Source of the DNA: GCA-003244245 sp049673305
GTDB lineage: Bacteria > Actinomycetota > Actinomycetes > Mycobacteriales > Pseudonocardiaceae
Length of the DNA: 64,000 nt
Assembly (NCBI GenBank): GCA_049673305.1
Contig: JBATXM010000290.1
Coordinates: 62,001 to 126,000, forward strand
Reading direction: 5' to 3'
Numbering within the stretch: the first letter of the stretch is position 1; every line of letters starts with the position of its first letter. Below are positions 8,603-17,923 of the stretch, in pieces. The notes under the pieces are model-generated. The model did no database searches and had not been told where the DNA came from. It saw nothing but the letters and a program-made list of their open reading frames with translations. The translations under genes were made by a program, and so were the position numbers.

Positions 8603-9007
8603 GTGAGTCATCACGCGGCCGCCCAGGACCCGTTGCACGTGCTATATGTCGGCAGTTCCCCCGATCTTGGCACACTGCGTCGGTTGATGGAGGCGCGCGG
8701 AGCGGTAACTCGTTGCCGACTCACGCCGAGGGTCGCCGTCGTGATCGCCGACTCTTCGGTGCCTGCGGATCATCCCACGGTGCGCACTGCGGGCACGCTT
8801 GGTATCCCGGTTATGGAAGCCGCCGAGGCCATCGTCCAGTTCGCCGATTGGCGCAGCCGCGGCAGAGGTTCATTGCCGGCTCCGCCGACGGGCCGCCCGT
8901 TGCCGGCTCCGCAGACGGGGCCTTCATTACCGGCTTCGCCAGCGGAGCCGGACCGGCCGGCGCCGGCTACCCGACGGTCCTGGTCCTTCCGCCGGTCCGC
9001 CCGGTGA
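8603..9007 (+). CDS. Small BRCT-like protein with a proline-rich tail
   Basis: 134 residues from GTG 8603, preceded 5 nt upstream by GGAG. Residues about 14-85 (VLYVGSSPDLGTLRRLMEAR, GAVTRCRLTPRVAVVIADSS, AGTLGIPVMEAAEAIVQF) have the order expected of a BRCT fold: a first strand, a helix, a variable V/C region, a strand and the GIPV segment. The match is from pattern only. The last third is a low-complexity repeat of LPAPPTG-like units. It converges on the beta-clamp gene, which ends 9 bp away. BRCT domains are common in DNA repair and replication proteins, so the neighbourhood is suggestive. Confidence 0.55.
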   Translation: MSHHAAAQDPLHVLYVGSSPDLGTLRRLMEARGAVTRCRLTPRVAVVIADSSVPADHPTVRTAGTLGIPVMEAAEAIVQFADWRSRGRGSLPAPPTGRPLPAPQTGPSLPASPAEPDRPAPATRRSWSFRRSAR

Positions 9008-9016
9008 GTACTGCCA

Positions 9017-10174
9017 CTAGCCCCGCAAGCGCATCGACATGACGAGATAACGGTAGGAGCCGTCGCCGCTATCCGGGCTGTCCGGCTCATCCGCTTGATC
9101 TGCCTGCAGGCCGATCACCGGGGTGATGACGGTGGGGCGGGACGGCTCGGTAAACGACAGCATCGCCCTCGGTGTGGTCACCGCAGCCAGCCCGTCGAGC
9201 AGATACCCGGCGTTGAACCCAATGGTCAACGGTTCACCGGTGACGTTGGCCTGGAGTTCCTCCTCCGCGCTGGACTCGTCTTCGGCTTCTGCGGACAGCT
9301 GCGCGGTGCCATCGGAGAAGGCCAGCCGGACCGGCGCGAACCGCTGCGCCACCAGTGACACCCGCCGCAGGGCCGCGACGAACTCGCTGACTTCCACCTC
9401 CACGGTGGTGGCGACCTCGGTGGGCCATAGCGAAGCGAACTTGACGAACTCGCCGTCCAGCAACCGGGTCAGCGTCTGCCGGCCACCGGCGGAGAAGCCC
9501 AAAAAACCCGTGTCAGCGGCGTCACCCATCGACAACACCACCTCGCTGGCCGAACCGAGCGACTTGGCGACATCGGCCAGCGTCTTCGCTGGAACAATGA
9601 CCGAGGTGGAGGGCACCGTGCCAGCTGGCGTCCACGGAATGCGCCGCTCGGCGAGGCGGTACCGGTCGGTGGCAGCCAAGGTGAGAGCCTCGGAGCCGAT
9701 CTCCACCCGTACCCCGGTGAGCACGGGTAATGTCTCGTCCTTGCTGGCCGCAACGGTGACCTGCGCGATGGCTGTGCCGAAGATGTCACCCCGTACTGTG
9801 CCCGAGGTGGCGGGCAGCTCTGGTACTGCGGGGTAGTCCTCGATATGCAACAGCGGCAGGTTGAACCGGGCCGAACCACATCGCAACGCCAGCCGGTTCC
9901 CCTCCACCACGACCCGAACGTCCTTGGGCGGCAATGCGCGGGCGATCTCGGCGAGTAGCCGGCCCGACACCAGCACCCGGCCGGCGGACTTGTCGGTGAC
10001 AGGTAGCTCAATGCGGTTGAGCACCTCAAAGTCAAATCCCGAGACGATCATCGCGCCGTCGGCGACCTCGAGCACCACGCCCGCAGTCACCGGGACGACC
10101 GGACGGGCCGGTAAGCCCTTCGCCGTCCACGCGATAGCCTCGGCGAACACGTCCCGCTCAAGCTCGAACTCCAC
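9017..10174 (-). CDS. dnaN: DNA polymerase III beta (sliding clamp) homologue
   Basis: 385 residues, the length of a three-domain beta clamp. Matches include the N-terminal KGLPARPVVPVTAGVVLEV, the middle-domain YPAVPELP and RVEIGSEALTLAATDRYRLA blocks, and the C-terminal YRYLVMSMRLRG, which corresponds to the family's YLLMPVRL tail that lines the partner-binding pocket. The clamp is a ring that tethers polymerase to DNA. No dnaA, recF or gyrB is nearby, so this is either a second, specialised clamp or an unusually placed copy. The start is a GTG at 10172-10174. It carries an acidic loop (EAEDESSAEEE) near residue 300. Confidence 0.92.
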   Translation of the reverse strand: MEFELERDVFAEAIAWTAKGLPARPVVPVTAGVVLEVADGAMIVSGFDFEVLNRIELPVTDKSAGRVLVSGRLLAEIARALPPKDVRVVVEGNRLALRCGSARFNLPLLHIEDYPAVPELPATSGTVRGDIFGTAIAQVTVAASKDETLPVLTGVRVEIGSEALTLAATDRYRLAERRIPWTPAGTVPSTSVIVPAKTLADVAKSLGSASEVVLSMGDAADTGFLGFSAGGRQTLTRLLDGEFVKFASLWPTEVATTVEVEVSEFVAALRRVSLVAQRFAPVRLAFSDGTAQLSAEAEDESSAEEELQANVTGEPLTIGFNAGYLLDGLAAVTTPRAMLSFTEPSRPTVITPVIGLQADQADEPDSPDSGDGSYRYLVMSMRLRG

Positions 10175-10485
10175 GTTAACCCACCGTCCCTGCGAGTACT
10201 CCCTGTTGCGCCGGGTGCGTCAGCGTACCGGGGTGGGTGGTCACAGTGGCTTGGTGGTTGTCAGCGCTTGTCACCAGCTAGGCGCATCACTCACACTGCC
10301 GGTATCGGTGAATTTAGCCGTAAGACCCGGCTCCACATGACGTCAGCCGGACCGAACGGTTGCTGGGCGCCGCACGGGTGCCCAGTACGCCGATTGCGCA
10401 AGCGGCACCTCCCCCTGGCCGCTGGCGTACAGGCCGCCGACCGGGTGCCATCTCACCCCCCTGTTACCCGGCCGGCGGTCCCGCC
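10175..10485. other. Intergenic stretch, nothing recognised
   Basis: 311 bp between the clamp gene start and the response-regulator stop. No gene, hairpin with arms above 8 nt or RNA gene was seen. It should contain the clamp promoter. Confidence 0.6.
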
Positions 10486-11130
10486 CTAGTGGTCGATCAG
10501 GCCATGCTCGATCGCGTAGTGGGCCAGCTCGACGCGGTTGTGCAGCTGCAATTTGCGCAACGTGGACTGCACGTGGTTCTCCACCGTGCGATGGCTGATC
10601 ACCAACGCTTGCGCGATCTGCCGGGCGGTGCGCCCGGTGGCCACTTGGCGCAACACCTCAGTCTCCCGGTCGGTCAACTGCGGCAAGTCGGGACGGGAGT
10701 CCAGCGCCATCCGGCGGTATTCGCCGAGCACCAAGCCGGCCAAACCAGCGGTGAACACCGCGTCTCCCTCGGCGGTCCGGCGCACGGCGTCAACCAGCTC
10801 CGGTACCGACGCCGATTTCATCAGGTACCCCGAGGCGCCCGCCTGTACCGCCGCCAACACGTCGGCGTGCTCACCGGAGGCGGACAGCACCAGCACCCGA
10901 ATGTCAGGACAAGTATCGATGATCCGCCGGGTGGTCTCCACGCCGGAGGGTCCGCCACTGGTGAAGTGCAGGTCCATCAGCACGACGTCGGGGCGTACGG
11001 CTGGAACGATGCGCAGCGCGGCTGCGCCGTCAGCGGCGGTGGCAACCACCGTGAAGCCCTGCTCACCAAGGTCGCGGGCCACCCCGGCGCGCCAGATAGG
11101 GTGGTCGTCGACCACCATGACCCGAATCAT
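10486..11130 (-). CDS. LuxR-family (NarL-type) response regulator
   Basis: 214 residues from the ATG at 11128-11130. The receiver domain (residues 1-120) has the acidic pair VVDDHP, the phospho-acceptor in VVLMDLHF (Asp53) and the conserved Lys in YLMKSAS. The C-terminal LuxR helix-turn-helix is LTDRETEVLRQVATGRTARQ followed by IAQALVISHRTVENHVQSTL. It lies 10 bp downstream of the histidine kinase gene on the same strand, so the two form one operon and a two-component system. The target genes are unknown. Confidence 0.95.
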   Translation of the reverse strand: MIRVMVVDDHPIWRAGVARDLGEQGFTVVATAADGAAALRIVPAVRPDVVLMDLHFTSGGPSGVETTRRIIDTCPDIRVLVLSASGEHADVLAAVQAGASGYLMKSASVPELVDAVRRTAEGDAVFTAGLAGLVLGEYRRMALDSRPDLPQLTDRETEVLRQVATGRTARQIAQALVISHRTVENHVQSTLRKLQLHNRVELAHYAIEHGLIDH

Positions 11131-11140
11131 GGCCCGGTGC

Positions 11141-12343
11141 TCACCGCGCCAAACCAGGCCGGATGCGGGCCAGCCGCACCTCCCATTCGGTGCCCCGCCC
11201 CGGGCTGGTGCCGAGAGTGAGCGTGCCGCCCAGGTCGGCCACCCGGCCACGGATGGAGCGGGACACTCCCATCCGGCCCGCACTCTCGGCCTCGGCGAGC
11301 TGTCTGTCATCGACTCCCGGGCCATCGTCACGGATGGTGAGTGCCACTTCCGTGCCGAGATCTTCCACCAGAATCCATGACTTTGCCTCCGGACCGGCAT
11401 GGCGGGCGGTGTTGGCCAGCGCCTCACGGACGAGAGCGATCAATTCCGCCACATCGGCGGTGGGTAGCGCCACCGCAGTAGCGGGCGCCGCGACCTCGAC
11501 CCGGGGCCCGGCCAGCAGCCGCAGTGCGCCGGCCAGATCCTGCTGACCAGTGGTACCCGGCCCGGTGGTGCCTGGCCCGATGGTGTCCGGCCCGATGGTG
11601 TCCGGTGGAGCCGCCGAGAACAGGCAGCGCAGCGCGATCTCCTGCTCACCGGCCAGCCGGGCCAACTCACCGGCTTCCTCGCCGAGCTGGCCACCCCGAG
11701 CGTTCACCCGGGCCAGCACCTGCACCACACCATCGTGGATGGATCGGGCCAGCCGCTCCCGTTCAGCGGTGGCCGCCTGCGCGCGGGCCGAGCTGCGGAG
11801 CTGCTCAGTCGCCCGGCGCGCTGCGGTAGCCGCCAGCCCGAGCACGAATCCAGTCCCGACCAGCAGGATGGTGTCGCGGGCGAGGCCGATGGTGAACGAG
11901 CCGCGCAGCCAGATGGTGACCACCGAGACCACGACACCGAACACCGCTCCGGCAACCCAGCCGGCGCGCACCGCGGCGGCGACCACGGGACCACTGGCCC
12001 ACACGGTGGTGAGCAGCGGGGTGCGCTGGGTGACTTCGGCGAGCTGCCCGGGGGACAGCACCAACGCCGAAGAACTCATCAACGCCAGAGTCACCAGCAG
12101 GTCGATCACGATGACGTGGAGCCGGCGGGTGACGTCATAGCTGTAGGCCAGGCAGCTCAGTACGGTCCACACCGAGATTGCAGCGAGCACCGCCCATCCC
12201 AAGCCGGGCCAGCTGAAGCCACCGTGCCGAACTATGATTGCGGAGATCGCAAAGGCCGCCGTAATGGCTCGGAACACCACCACGCCTCGCCACAGCGGAG
12301 CCATGATGTTGGTAGTGGCCGGGATGTCGGTGCTGGCCGGCAT
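11141..12343 (-). CDS. MacS-like sensor histidine kinase
   Basis: 400 residues. The N-terminal half has about five hydrophobic segments (around residues 20-175), indicating a membrane sensor without a large external domain. The HisKA_3 H-box ERERLARSIHDGVVQVLA is near residues 193-210, and the HATPase region has REALANTARHA (N box) and IRDDGPGVDD (G box). The architecture fits the MacS/DesK-like kinases that pair with NarL-type regulators. A low-complexity loop of repeated IGPDTIGPGTTGPGTTG lies near residue 255, encoded by a tandem DNA repeat at about 11545-11605. It is followed by its response regulator. Confidence 0.93.
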   Translation of the reverse strand: MPASTDIPATTNIMAPLWRGVVVFRAITAAFAISAIIVRHGGFSWPGLGWAVLAAISVWTVLSCLAYSYDVTRRLHVIVIDLLVTLALMSSSALVLSPGQLAEVTQRTPLLTTVWASGPVVAAAVRAGWVAGAVFGVVVSVVTIWLRGSFTIGLARDTILLVGTGFVLGLAATAARRATEQLRSSARAQAATAERERLARSIHDGVVQVLARVNARGGQLGEEAGELARLAGEQEIALRCLFSAAPPDTIGPDTIGPGTTGPGTTGQQDLAGALRLLAGPRVEVAAPATAVALPTADVAELIALVREALANTARHAGPEAKSWILVEDLGTEVALTIRDDGPGVDDRQLAEAESAGRMGVSRSIRGRVADLGGTLTLGTSPGRGTEWEVRLARIRPGLAR

Positions 12344-12419
12344 GGCCGCAGATCATGCCAGGTGTCCGGTGGCGGTCCACTCGGGCCTACCGCACGCTGG
12401 GGATCTGGGATGCTTGGGC

Positions 12420-13793
12420 ATGTCCCGTAAGCGGTCACCGTTGCTGGTTCAGGTGCTGTTGTTCCTGTTGGTGACCTTGCTCGGGGTTGCCACCGGCAAT
12501 CTGACCAAGAACCCGGGTGCCCTTCCGTGGGGTTTGGAGATCCTCCGGCGAGAGTCGTTGCCCCTGGCTGGCATCACCGTGTTGGTGATTATCGGGATGA
12601 TGGTCTGGCAGCACCGGACCGAGGAGCTGCTGGCGTTGCCGGTCGTCGGCGGCTGGGACTCGGATCGATCGCCTTTCCCGGGGCTGGAGGCGTTCACCGA
12701 ACGGGACTCGGCGGTGTTCTTCGGCCGCGACGCGGAGATCACCGAGCTGCTGGACCGGCTTCATCCGGTGGTCACCGCGCGGGCCAACCGGCTGGTCGAG
12801 GTGATCGAGCAGCCGGCCCGCCGAGCGGGACTGACCTTCGACCCGCCGACCCTGCCGCAACGGATGGCCGCCGACGCCTACCAGCGCATCGACGGGGTCG
12901 CCGGGGTGCTGACCCGCCAAGCCGACAAGGTCGCCGCCGAGCTAGGGGGCGCTGCCGGGCCGGTGCTGAGGCGTTCATCGCCGCCCGGTTGCTGACCAGC
13001 CACGGAGACGGCGGCGACGCCATCCTCGAAGTAGCGCACGGAGGCATTGTTCCGACACTGGGCCCCGCTCCAGCAAGCCATCGAGGCGTGCACCGACCAG
13101 CTTCGCTGGCGCGCATACCTGGAACGGTGGGCCAAAGACTGGGACAGCTCCGGCCGCCAGGACGCCTACCTACTCCGCGACGAACGCCTCAAAGCCGCCC
13201 AGCACCGGGCCGCCTCGGACAGTGCCGTGGCGGACGGTCTTGCCCTCGTCGCGGAGTTCCTGGCCTGCTCCAACCAGGCCGACCGCGCCACCATGCAACG
13301 CCTATCCGAGACCATCGCCCGCCAGGCACTTGGGGGCGTCGATCGTGATCCCGACTACAGCCTGCTGCTTGCACTGGCGGCCTTCGAAGAATGCGCCCCT
13401 ACGGCACTCGCTCTCCGGGCATTGACCGCCGCGCTGGTCGCGTCGCAACTGCGTGTCGTCCTCCGCGGCCACGACGATGGGGTTCTCCGGGTCACATGGT
13501 CACCGGACGGTCAGCGGCTGGCCACTGGGTCAACCGACCGTACAGTTCGGATCTGGGACGCCGAATCCGGCACCGAGATCATCGTCATCGGCGTCCACGC
13601 CAAGGCAGTTGACAGCGTGTCGTGGTCTCCGGATGGCAGACGAATTGCCTCTGCTTCGCAGGATGGGACTGCCCGGGTATGGGATGCGACGATCAGCATC
13701 GAGGATTTGGTGGCCAACGCCCACCGCCGCGTCTCCCGGGAACTGAGTGCCGAGGAACGGCGCAACCTCATGCTTCCCGCGACCGGTGATTGA
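12420..13793 (+). pseudogene. Decayed STAND NTPase / WD40-repeat gene
   Basis: The reading starts MSRKRSPLLVQVLLFLLVTL with two membrane segments, then gives FPGLEAFTERDSAVFFGRDA, the entry motif of bacterial STAND (nSTAND1) NTPases. The Walker A/B core that should follow is absent: the sequence jumps to EQPARRAGLTFDP and then to late STAND segments. A stop at 12993 ends this frame. Family sequence continues in another frame (AEAFIAARLL near 12966-13005), then returns to the first frame at about 13045 with HEALFRHW. It ends in two WD40 repeats (LRGHDDGVLRVTWSPDGQRL; VDSVSWSPDGRRIASAS) and the usual C-terminal helix. Two compensating frameshifts plus large deletions make this a non-functional remnant, although separate truncated products are possible. 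Confidence 0.85.
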
Positions 13794-13825
13794 TCGGGTC
13801 GACCACAGGCCCTCGAACTGCCGGG

Positions 13826-14167
13826 CTACCGCTCGGATTTCGGCGCTGGGTCGGCGGTCGCGGGGCCACGTAGCACCCCGAGGATCTCGGCCATCTGGGC
13901 GGACAGGTGCTCGAACTGCTGGCGTTGGCTGTCCGCCATCCGGCCTTGGCTGTCCGCCATCCGGCGTTGGCTGTCCTCGATCCGGTCCAGTCGGCCGCTG
14001 TGCAGGTCGAGGGTCTGTTGCAGCTCTTCGAGCCGGTTGCCGTGGCGCAGGAGGATGCCTGCGGCGCGGGTCTGGCTCTGTTCAACCTGCGACACCAGTT
14101 CGTACAGGTCGTCGAGATCATGGCGGATCTGGCGAACCTTGTGCGGGAGATCCGGTTGCGCGCTCAC
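13826..14167 (-). CDS. Small coiled-coil protein
   Basis: 113 residues starting MSAQPDLPHKVRQIRHDLDD. Heptad patterns run from about residue 10 to 95, including the repeated unit RMADSQ (RRMADSQGRMADSQRQQ). It is probably cytosolic and forms a rod or oligomer. The gene is convergent with the STAND/WD40 remnant (stop at 13793), and similar coiled-coil proteins are common in actinobacteria. No catalytic motif is seen and the function is unknown. Confidence 0.6.
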   Translation of the reverse strand: MSAQPDLPHKVRQIRHDLDDLYELVSQVEQSQTRAAGILLRHGNRLEELQQTLDLHSGRLDRIEDSQRRMADSQGRMADSQRQQFEHLSAQMAEILGVLRGPATADPAPKSER

Positions 14168-14272
14168 CCGCGAGAGCGTAGTACAGCCAGCTGCACACCA
14201 GCCGAGGACCGCGTTCCCACCGTCGGAAGGAGACCGTGATGAGACTGGGTGCCCTCCGCACTGCTCTGCGCT

Positions 14273-14334
14273 TCCCGAACTTGACAGGGGAGCTGCGCGA
14301 GGTCGTCGGGACCACTCCCCTGTCGAGTTCGGGA
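14273..14334. repeat. Hairpin repeat A, copy 1
   Basis: The arms at 14273-14292 and 14315-14334 (tcccgaacttgacaggggag and its complement with one mismatch) enclose a 22-nt loop. The same stem occurs at 15345-15406 on the other side of the DUF559 gene. Confidence 0.85.
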
Positions 14335-14442
14335 GGTTTGGCGCACTGCGGGCTGTGGGTTGGGGGGTGCAGTGTGGATAACTTGGGTGTTGGGGCAGGG
14401 AGTGAATGGGCGAAGTGTCCTGGCAGGGGCAGGCTGTATGGC

Positions 14443-15309
14443 ATGGAGGAGCTCAGTGCACCTTTTCGAGGATCGCTCGCCGTGGCTACCGGGGTGCTGA
14501 CCAAGGGTCAGCTGCGTGGTCCCGGGTTCCGCCGGCTGTTCCCGGACGTCTACCTGCCGCGTGACATTGTGCCAACGCTGACCGTGCGATCCCGTGGCGC
14601 CCAGCTGCTGGTTGCTGGATACGGCGCGCTGGCCGGCTACTCCGCAGCGGAGCTGCTCGGCGCCCGGATTGCGCCTCGCGACGCCGATGCCGAGGTGGTG
14701 GTGCCGGGTGGCGACTTCCGCGAGTGCCGTGGACTGCGGGTGCACCGGGAGCGGCTCGCTGACGACGAGGCCCAGACGGTGGCCGGGCTGGTGGTGACCT
14801 CGGCGATCCGCACGGCATATGACCTAGCGCGGTGGTCGACCCAGGTCGAGGGTGTCGTGGCGGCCGACGCGCTGGGCCGGATCGGGCGCTTCGGGCCGGG
14901 CGCGTTGCTCGGAATGGCCGCTCGCTACCCCGGGGCGCGGTGGCGCAGCCGGGTTCCGCTGGTGGCCGAGTTGATGGACGCGCGCGCTGAGTCCGCGATG
15001 GAGACCCGGTGCCGGGTGTCGATGGTGCTGCGCGGGTTGCCGCGACCCGAGCTGCAATATCAGGTCCGCGACGAGATCGGAGATCACGTGGCCTGGTTGG
15101 ACATGGCCTACCCGGCCGCTAGGGCCGGCGTGGAGTTCGACGGAGAGTATCACCAGGATGCGCCGGTGTTCCGGACCGATCTGGCGCGGCACAACCGGCT
15201 CGCCGCGCTGGGCTGGACGGTGCTGCGGGCCAGCGCCGTCGACGTGCTGCGCAATCCCGATGCCTTCGCCGCCCAAGTCCGCGCCGTGCTCCGCCAGCGC
15301 GCCGCCTGA
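14443..15309 (+). CDS. DUF559 (Vsr-like endonuclease fold) protein
   Basis: 288 residues from ATG 14443; upstream in-frame codons cover the hairpin and are unlikely to be coding. The N-terminal ~170 residues have a winged-helix-like start (GSLAVATGVLTKGQLRGPGF) and a middle domain that resembles AbiEi-type antitoxin regions. The C-terminal DUF559 domain has the acidic residues of the PD-(D/E)xK/Vsr fold: AWLDMAYPAARAGVEFDGEY, followed by HQDAPVFRTDLARHNRLAAL and GWTVLRASAVDVL. Members are numerous in actinobacteria and their activity is mostly untested. Both flanks carry copies of the same hairpin, so it may sit in a mobile or repeatedly duplicated cassette. Confidence 0.8.
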   Translation: MEELSAPFRGSLAVATGVLTKGQLRGPGFRRLFPDVYLPRDIVPTLTVRSRGAQLLVAGYGALAGYSAAELLGARIAPRDADAEVVVPGGDFRECRGLRVHRERLADDEAQTVAGLVVTSAIRTAYDLARWSTQVEGVVAADALGRIGRFGPGALLGMAARYPGARWRSRVPLVAELMDARAESAMETRCRVSMVLRGLPRPELQYQVRDEIGDHVAWLDMAYPAARAGVEFDGEYHQDAPVFRTDLARHNRLAALGWTVLRASAVDVLRNPDAFAAQVRAVLRQRAA

Positions 15310-15710
15310 CCCACCGCTCTGCGCTTCCCGCGCTGCTCTGCGCTTCCCGAACTCGACAGGAGAGCTCTTCGTGCGCCCCCCAACAGCTCCCCTGTCGAGT
15401 TCGGGAGGCGGGGAGCGGACGGGGGGCGGGGTGGGGCGCAACGAGGCGAGTGCGCCCGGGAACAGCGAGTGTTGCCCGACGGGTACATGGATCGATCTGG
15501 ATGAACGGCGCGGTGCACGTCGCAGGCCCGGACACCCGCGCCTTCCGCACCACGCTGGGCCCCGGACAGCGCAGCCGCCACCCGCAGCGGGTAGGGCACA
15601 GCAGCCGCCGCATCACTGCTGTTCGGGCTGGGAGCCGGGCTGTGGTTCACGCCGTCACGCTATCCGCTGCGGCCCAGCGGTAGGCGCTCGTCAGTGCCCG
15701 GCGTACCCGT
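15310..15710. other. Intergenic stretch with hairpin only
   Basis: 400 bp between the DUF559 gene and fadB. Beyond hairpin copy 2 I see no gene with a believable start. Open frames here are GC-rich shadows. Confidence 0.6.
15345..15406. repeat. Hairpin repeat A, copy 2
   Basis: The arms at 15345-15366 and 15385-15406 are complementary over 22 nt with one mismatch, with an 18-nt loop. It shares its stem and the preceding tctgcgct tract with copy 1. It lies 36 bp after the DUF559 stop and could act as its terminator. Confidence 0.85.
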
Positions 15711-17918
15711 TCACGCCGCGACTTCACCGAAGAGCTCGCCGGCGTCGGCCTTGGCGATCAATGAGGGGGGTGCGGTGAACCGGTCACCGTAGCGGTCGGA
15801 CAGCTCCTTGGCCCGGGCGACGAAACCGGTCAGGCCCCCGGGGTAGCCGTTCATGAACTGCACCACGCCGCCGGTCCACGGTGGGAACCCAATGCCCATG
15901 ATCGAGCCGATGTTGGCGTCCGGTACCGAGGTGATGACGCCCTCGTCAAGGCACTTCACCGTCTCCAGCGCCTCGACGAACAGCATCCGCTCCTGCATGT
16001 CCCCAAAGGGAATCGCCTCAGTGGGAATCGCATCCGGGCGCCACGGGCCGAAGTGCTCGGCCAGGCCGGGCCACAACCGGGTGCGCTTGCCCGCCTCGTA
16101 GTCGTAGAACCCCGCACCACCGGAACGTCCCGGACGCTGCCACTCCAGCACCATCCGATCAACGACCGCTTCAGCCGGATGCGGGGTCCAGATGCCCCCT
16201 GCCGCCTCGACACCGCGCCTGTTCTGCGCCCCGATCTCGCGCATCAGGGTCAGGGTCAGCTCGTCGACCAGCTGCAGCACCGGCGCCGGGTAGCCAGCTT
16301 GCGAGCTGGCCTGCTCGATGGACGCTGGGTGAGCGCCCTCGGCGAGCATGGCCACGCCTTCGTTGATGAAGGTGCCGATGACCCGGCTGGTGAAAAAGCC
16401 GCGACTGTCGTTGACGACAATCGGGGTCTTGCGGATCTGCTGCACCACGTCCACGGCGGCGGCCAGGGCAGCGTCTGACGTGCGCTGCCCTCGGACGATC
16501 TCCACCAGTGGCATCTTGTCCACCGGGGAGAAGAAGTGTAGGCCGAGGAACTCAGCTGGGCGCTCAAGCGCTGAGGAGAGGTCGGTGATCGGCAGCGTCG
16601 AGGTGTTCGAGCACAGCAAAGCGTCGGAGCCGACCACATCGAGGATCTCTGTGAAAACCTTCTTCTTCAGCGCCGGGTCCTCGAACACCGCCTCGATCAC
16701 CAGGTCGCAGCCCCGGAGATCCGCCGCGTCAGCGGTCGGGGTGATCCGGGCCAAGAGCTCAGCACGCTGCTCAGCGGTGGAGCTACCTCGAGCCACCGCC
16801 TTGTCCAGCAGTCCGGCGGAGTACCCCTTGCCCTTGGTCGCCTTGGCCAGGTCAACATCCTTGAGCACGACGTCCATGCCGGCGCGGGCGCACGAGTAGG
16901 CGATGCCCGACCCCATCATCCCGGCGCCGAGCACACCGACCTTGCGGAAGGTGCGTCGTGGATACCCCTCGGGCCGGCTGCCGCCTTTGTTGATGTGCTG
17001 GAGGTCGAAGAAGAATGCATTGATCATGTTTTTGGCGACCTGGCCGGTTACGAGATCCATGAAGTAGCGGCTCTCGATCAGCATTGCGGTGTCCACGTCC
17101 ACCTGCAAGCCCTCCACCGCCGCGCACAGGATGTGGTGCGGCGCCGGCATCGGCGCGCCCCTGAGCTGCTTGCGCAGCGTGGCCGGGAACGCGGGCAGCA
17201 ATTGCGCCAATGCTGGGGTGGATCCTAAGGCGGTGGATAGCGTGCCGCCGGGGACCTGGTAACCCGTGACCTCCCAGGGCTGTCGCGCCTTCGGGTGCGC
17301 CGCGATCCACTCGCGGGCCTTGCTGAGCATCTCGTGCGGCGTCGTGACGACCTCATCGACGATGCCGATCTCCTTGGCCTGGGCCGGGCGCACCTGCTGG
17401 CCTTGCAACAGCAGCTGCGTCAGCGCGTTCATCAGGCCCAGCATCCGCACCGTGCGGACCACCCCGCCGAGACCCGGCAGTATCCCGAGAGTCACCTCGG
17501 GAAAGCCGATCTTCGATCCTGGAGTGTCCAGCGCGATCCGGTGGTGGCAGGCCAGCGCGATCTCCAGGCCGCCACCCAGCGCCGTGCCATTGATCGCGGC
17601 GACCACCGGGCGGCCCAGCCTCTCCAGCCGCCGCAGCTGACCTTTGAGCAGCGCGATGTGGGCGGCGACGGCGCGGGAGTCCTCTGGAGTGACGTTGCGC
17701 AGGGTGGTGAGGTCAGCGCCCGCGAAGAAGGTCTTCTTCGCTGAGGTGAGGATGACCCCGGTGATCGAGTCCCGCTCGGCCTCCAGGCGGTCCAGGGTCT
17801 GCTCCATCGACGCGACGTAGCGGTCGTTCATCGTGTTCGCTGAGCGCCCTGGATCGTCCAGGGTCAGCGTGACGATACCGCTCTCGACGTCGCTGTCCCA
17901 GCGAATGCTCTCGGTCAT
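15711..17918 (-). CDS. fadB: Multifunctional enoyl-CoA hydratase / 3-hydroxyacyl-CoA dehydrogenase
   Basis: 735 residues from the ATG at 17916-17918 (MTESIRW). The N-terminal crotonase domain (residues 1-260) has the oxyanion-hole blocks KKTFFAGADLTTL and GTALGGGLEIALAC. A NAD-binding Rossmann motif GVLGAGMMGSG lies at about 328-338, followed by the HAD catalytic region LGLHFFSPVDKMPLVEIV and two C-terminal HAD domains. The protein catalyses hydration of enoyl-CoA and oxidation of 3-hydroxyacyl-CoA in beta-oxidation. It starts 5 nt after the thiolase stop, so the MerR regulator, thiolase and FadB form one operon and supply a trifunctional-enzyme-like complex. Confidence 0.96.
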   Translation of the reverse strand: MTESIRWDSDVESGIVTLTLDDPGRSANTMNDRYVASMEQTLDRLEAERDSITGVILTSAKKTFFAGADLTTLRNVTPEDSRAVAAHIALLKGQLRRLERLGRPVVAAINGTALGGGLEIALACHHRIALDTPGSKIGFPEVTLGILPGLGGVVRTVRMLGLMNALTQLLLQGQQVRPAQAKEIGIVDEVVTTPHEMLSKAREWIAAHPKARQPWEVTGYQVPGGTLSTALGSTPALAQLLPAFPATLRKQLRGAPMPAPHHILCAAVEGLQVDVDTAMLIESRYFMDLVTGQVAKNMINAFFFDLQHINKGGSRPEGYPRRTFRKVGVLGAGMMGSGIAYSCARAGMDVVLKDVDLAKATKGKGYSAGLLDKAVARGSSTAEQRAELLARITPTADAADLRGCDLVIEAVFEDPALKKKVFTEILDVVGSDALLCSNTSTLPITDLSSALERPAEFLGLHFFSPVDKMPLVEIVRGQRTSDAALAAAVDVVQQIRKTPIVVNDSRGFFTSRVIGTFINEGVAMLAEGAHPASIEQASSQAGYPAPVLQLVDELTLTLMREIGAQNRRGVEAAGGIWTPHPAEAVVDRMVLEWQRPGRSGGAGFYDYEAGKRTRLWPGLAEHFGPWRPDAIPTEAIPFGDMQERMLFVEALETVKCLDEGVITSVPDANIGSIMGIGFPPWTGGVVQFMNGYPGGLTGFVARAKELSDRYGDRFTAPPSLIAKADAGELFGEVAA

Positions 17919-17923
17919 GGCAG

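Noticed and set aside
15150..15650. Minus-strand open frame after the DUF559 gene
   Set aside because: It runs across hairpin copy 2 and into the DUF559 coding strand, has no ribosome-binding site and shows no recognisable motif.
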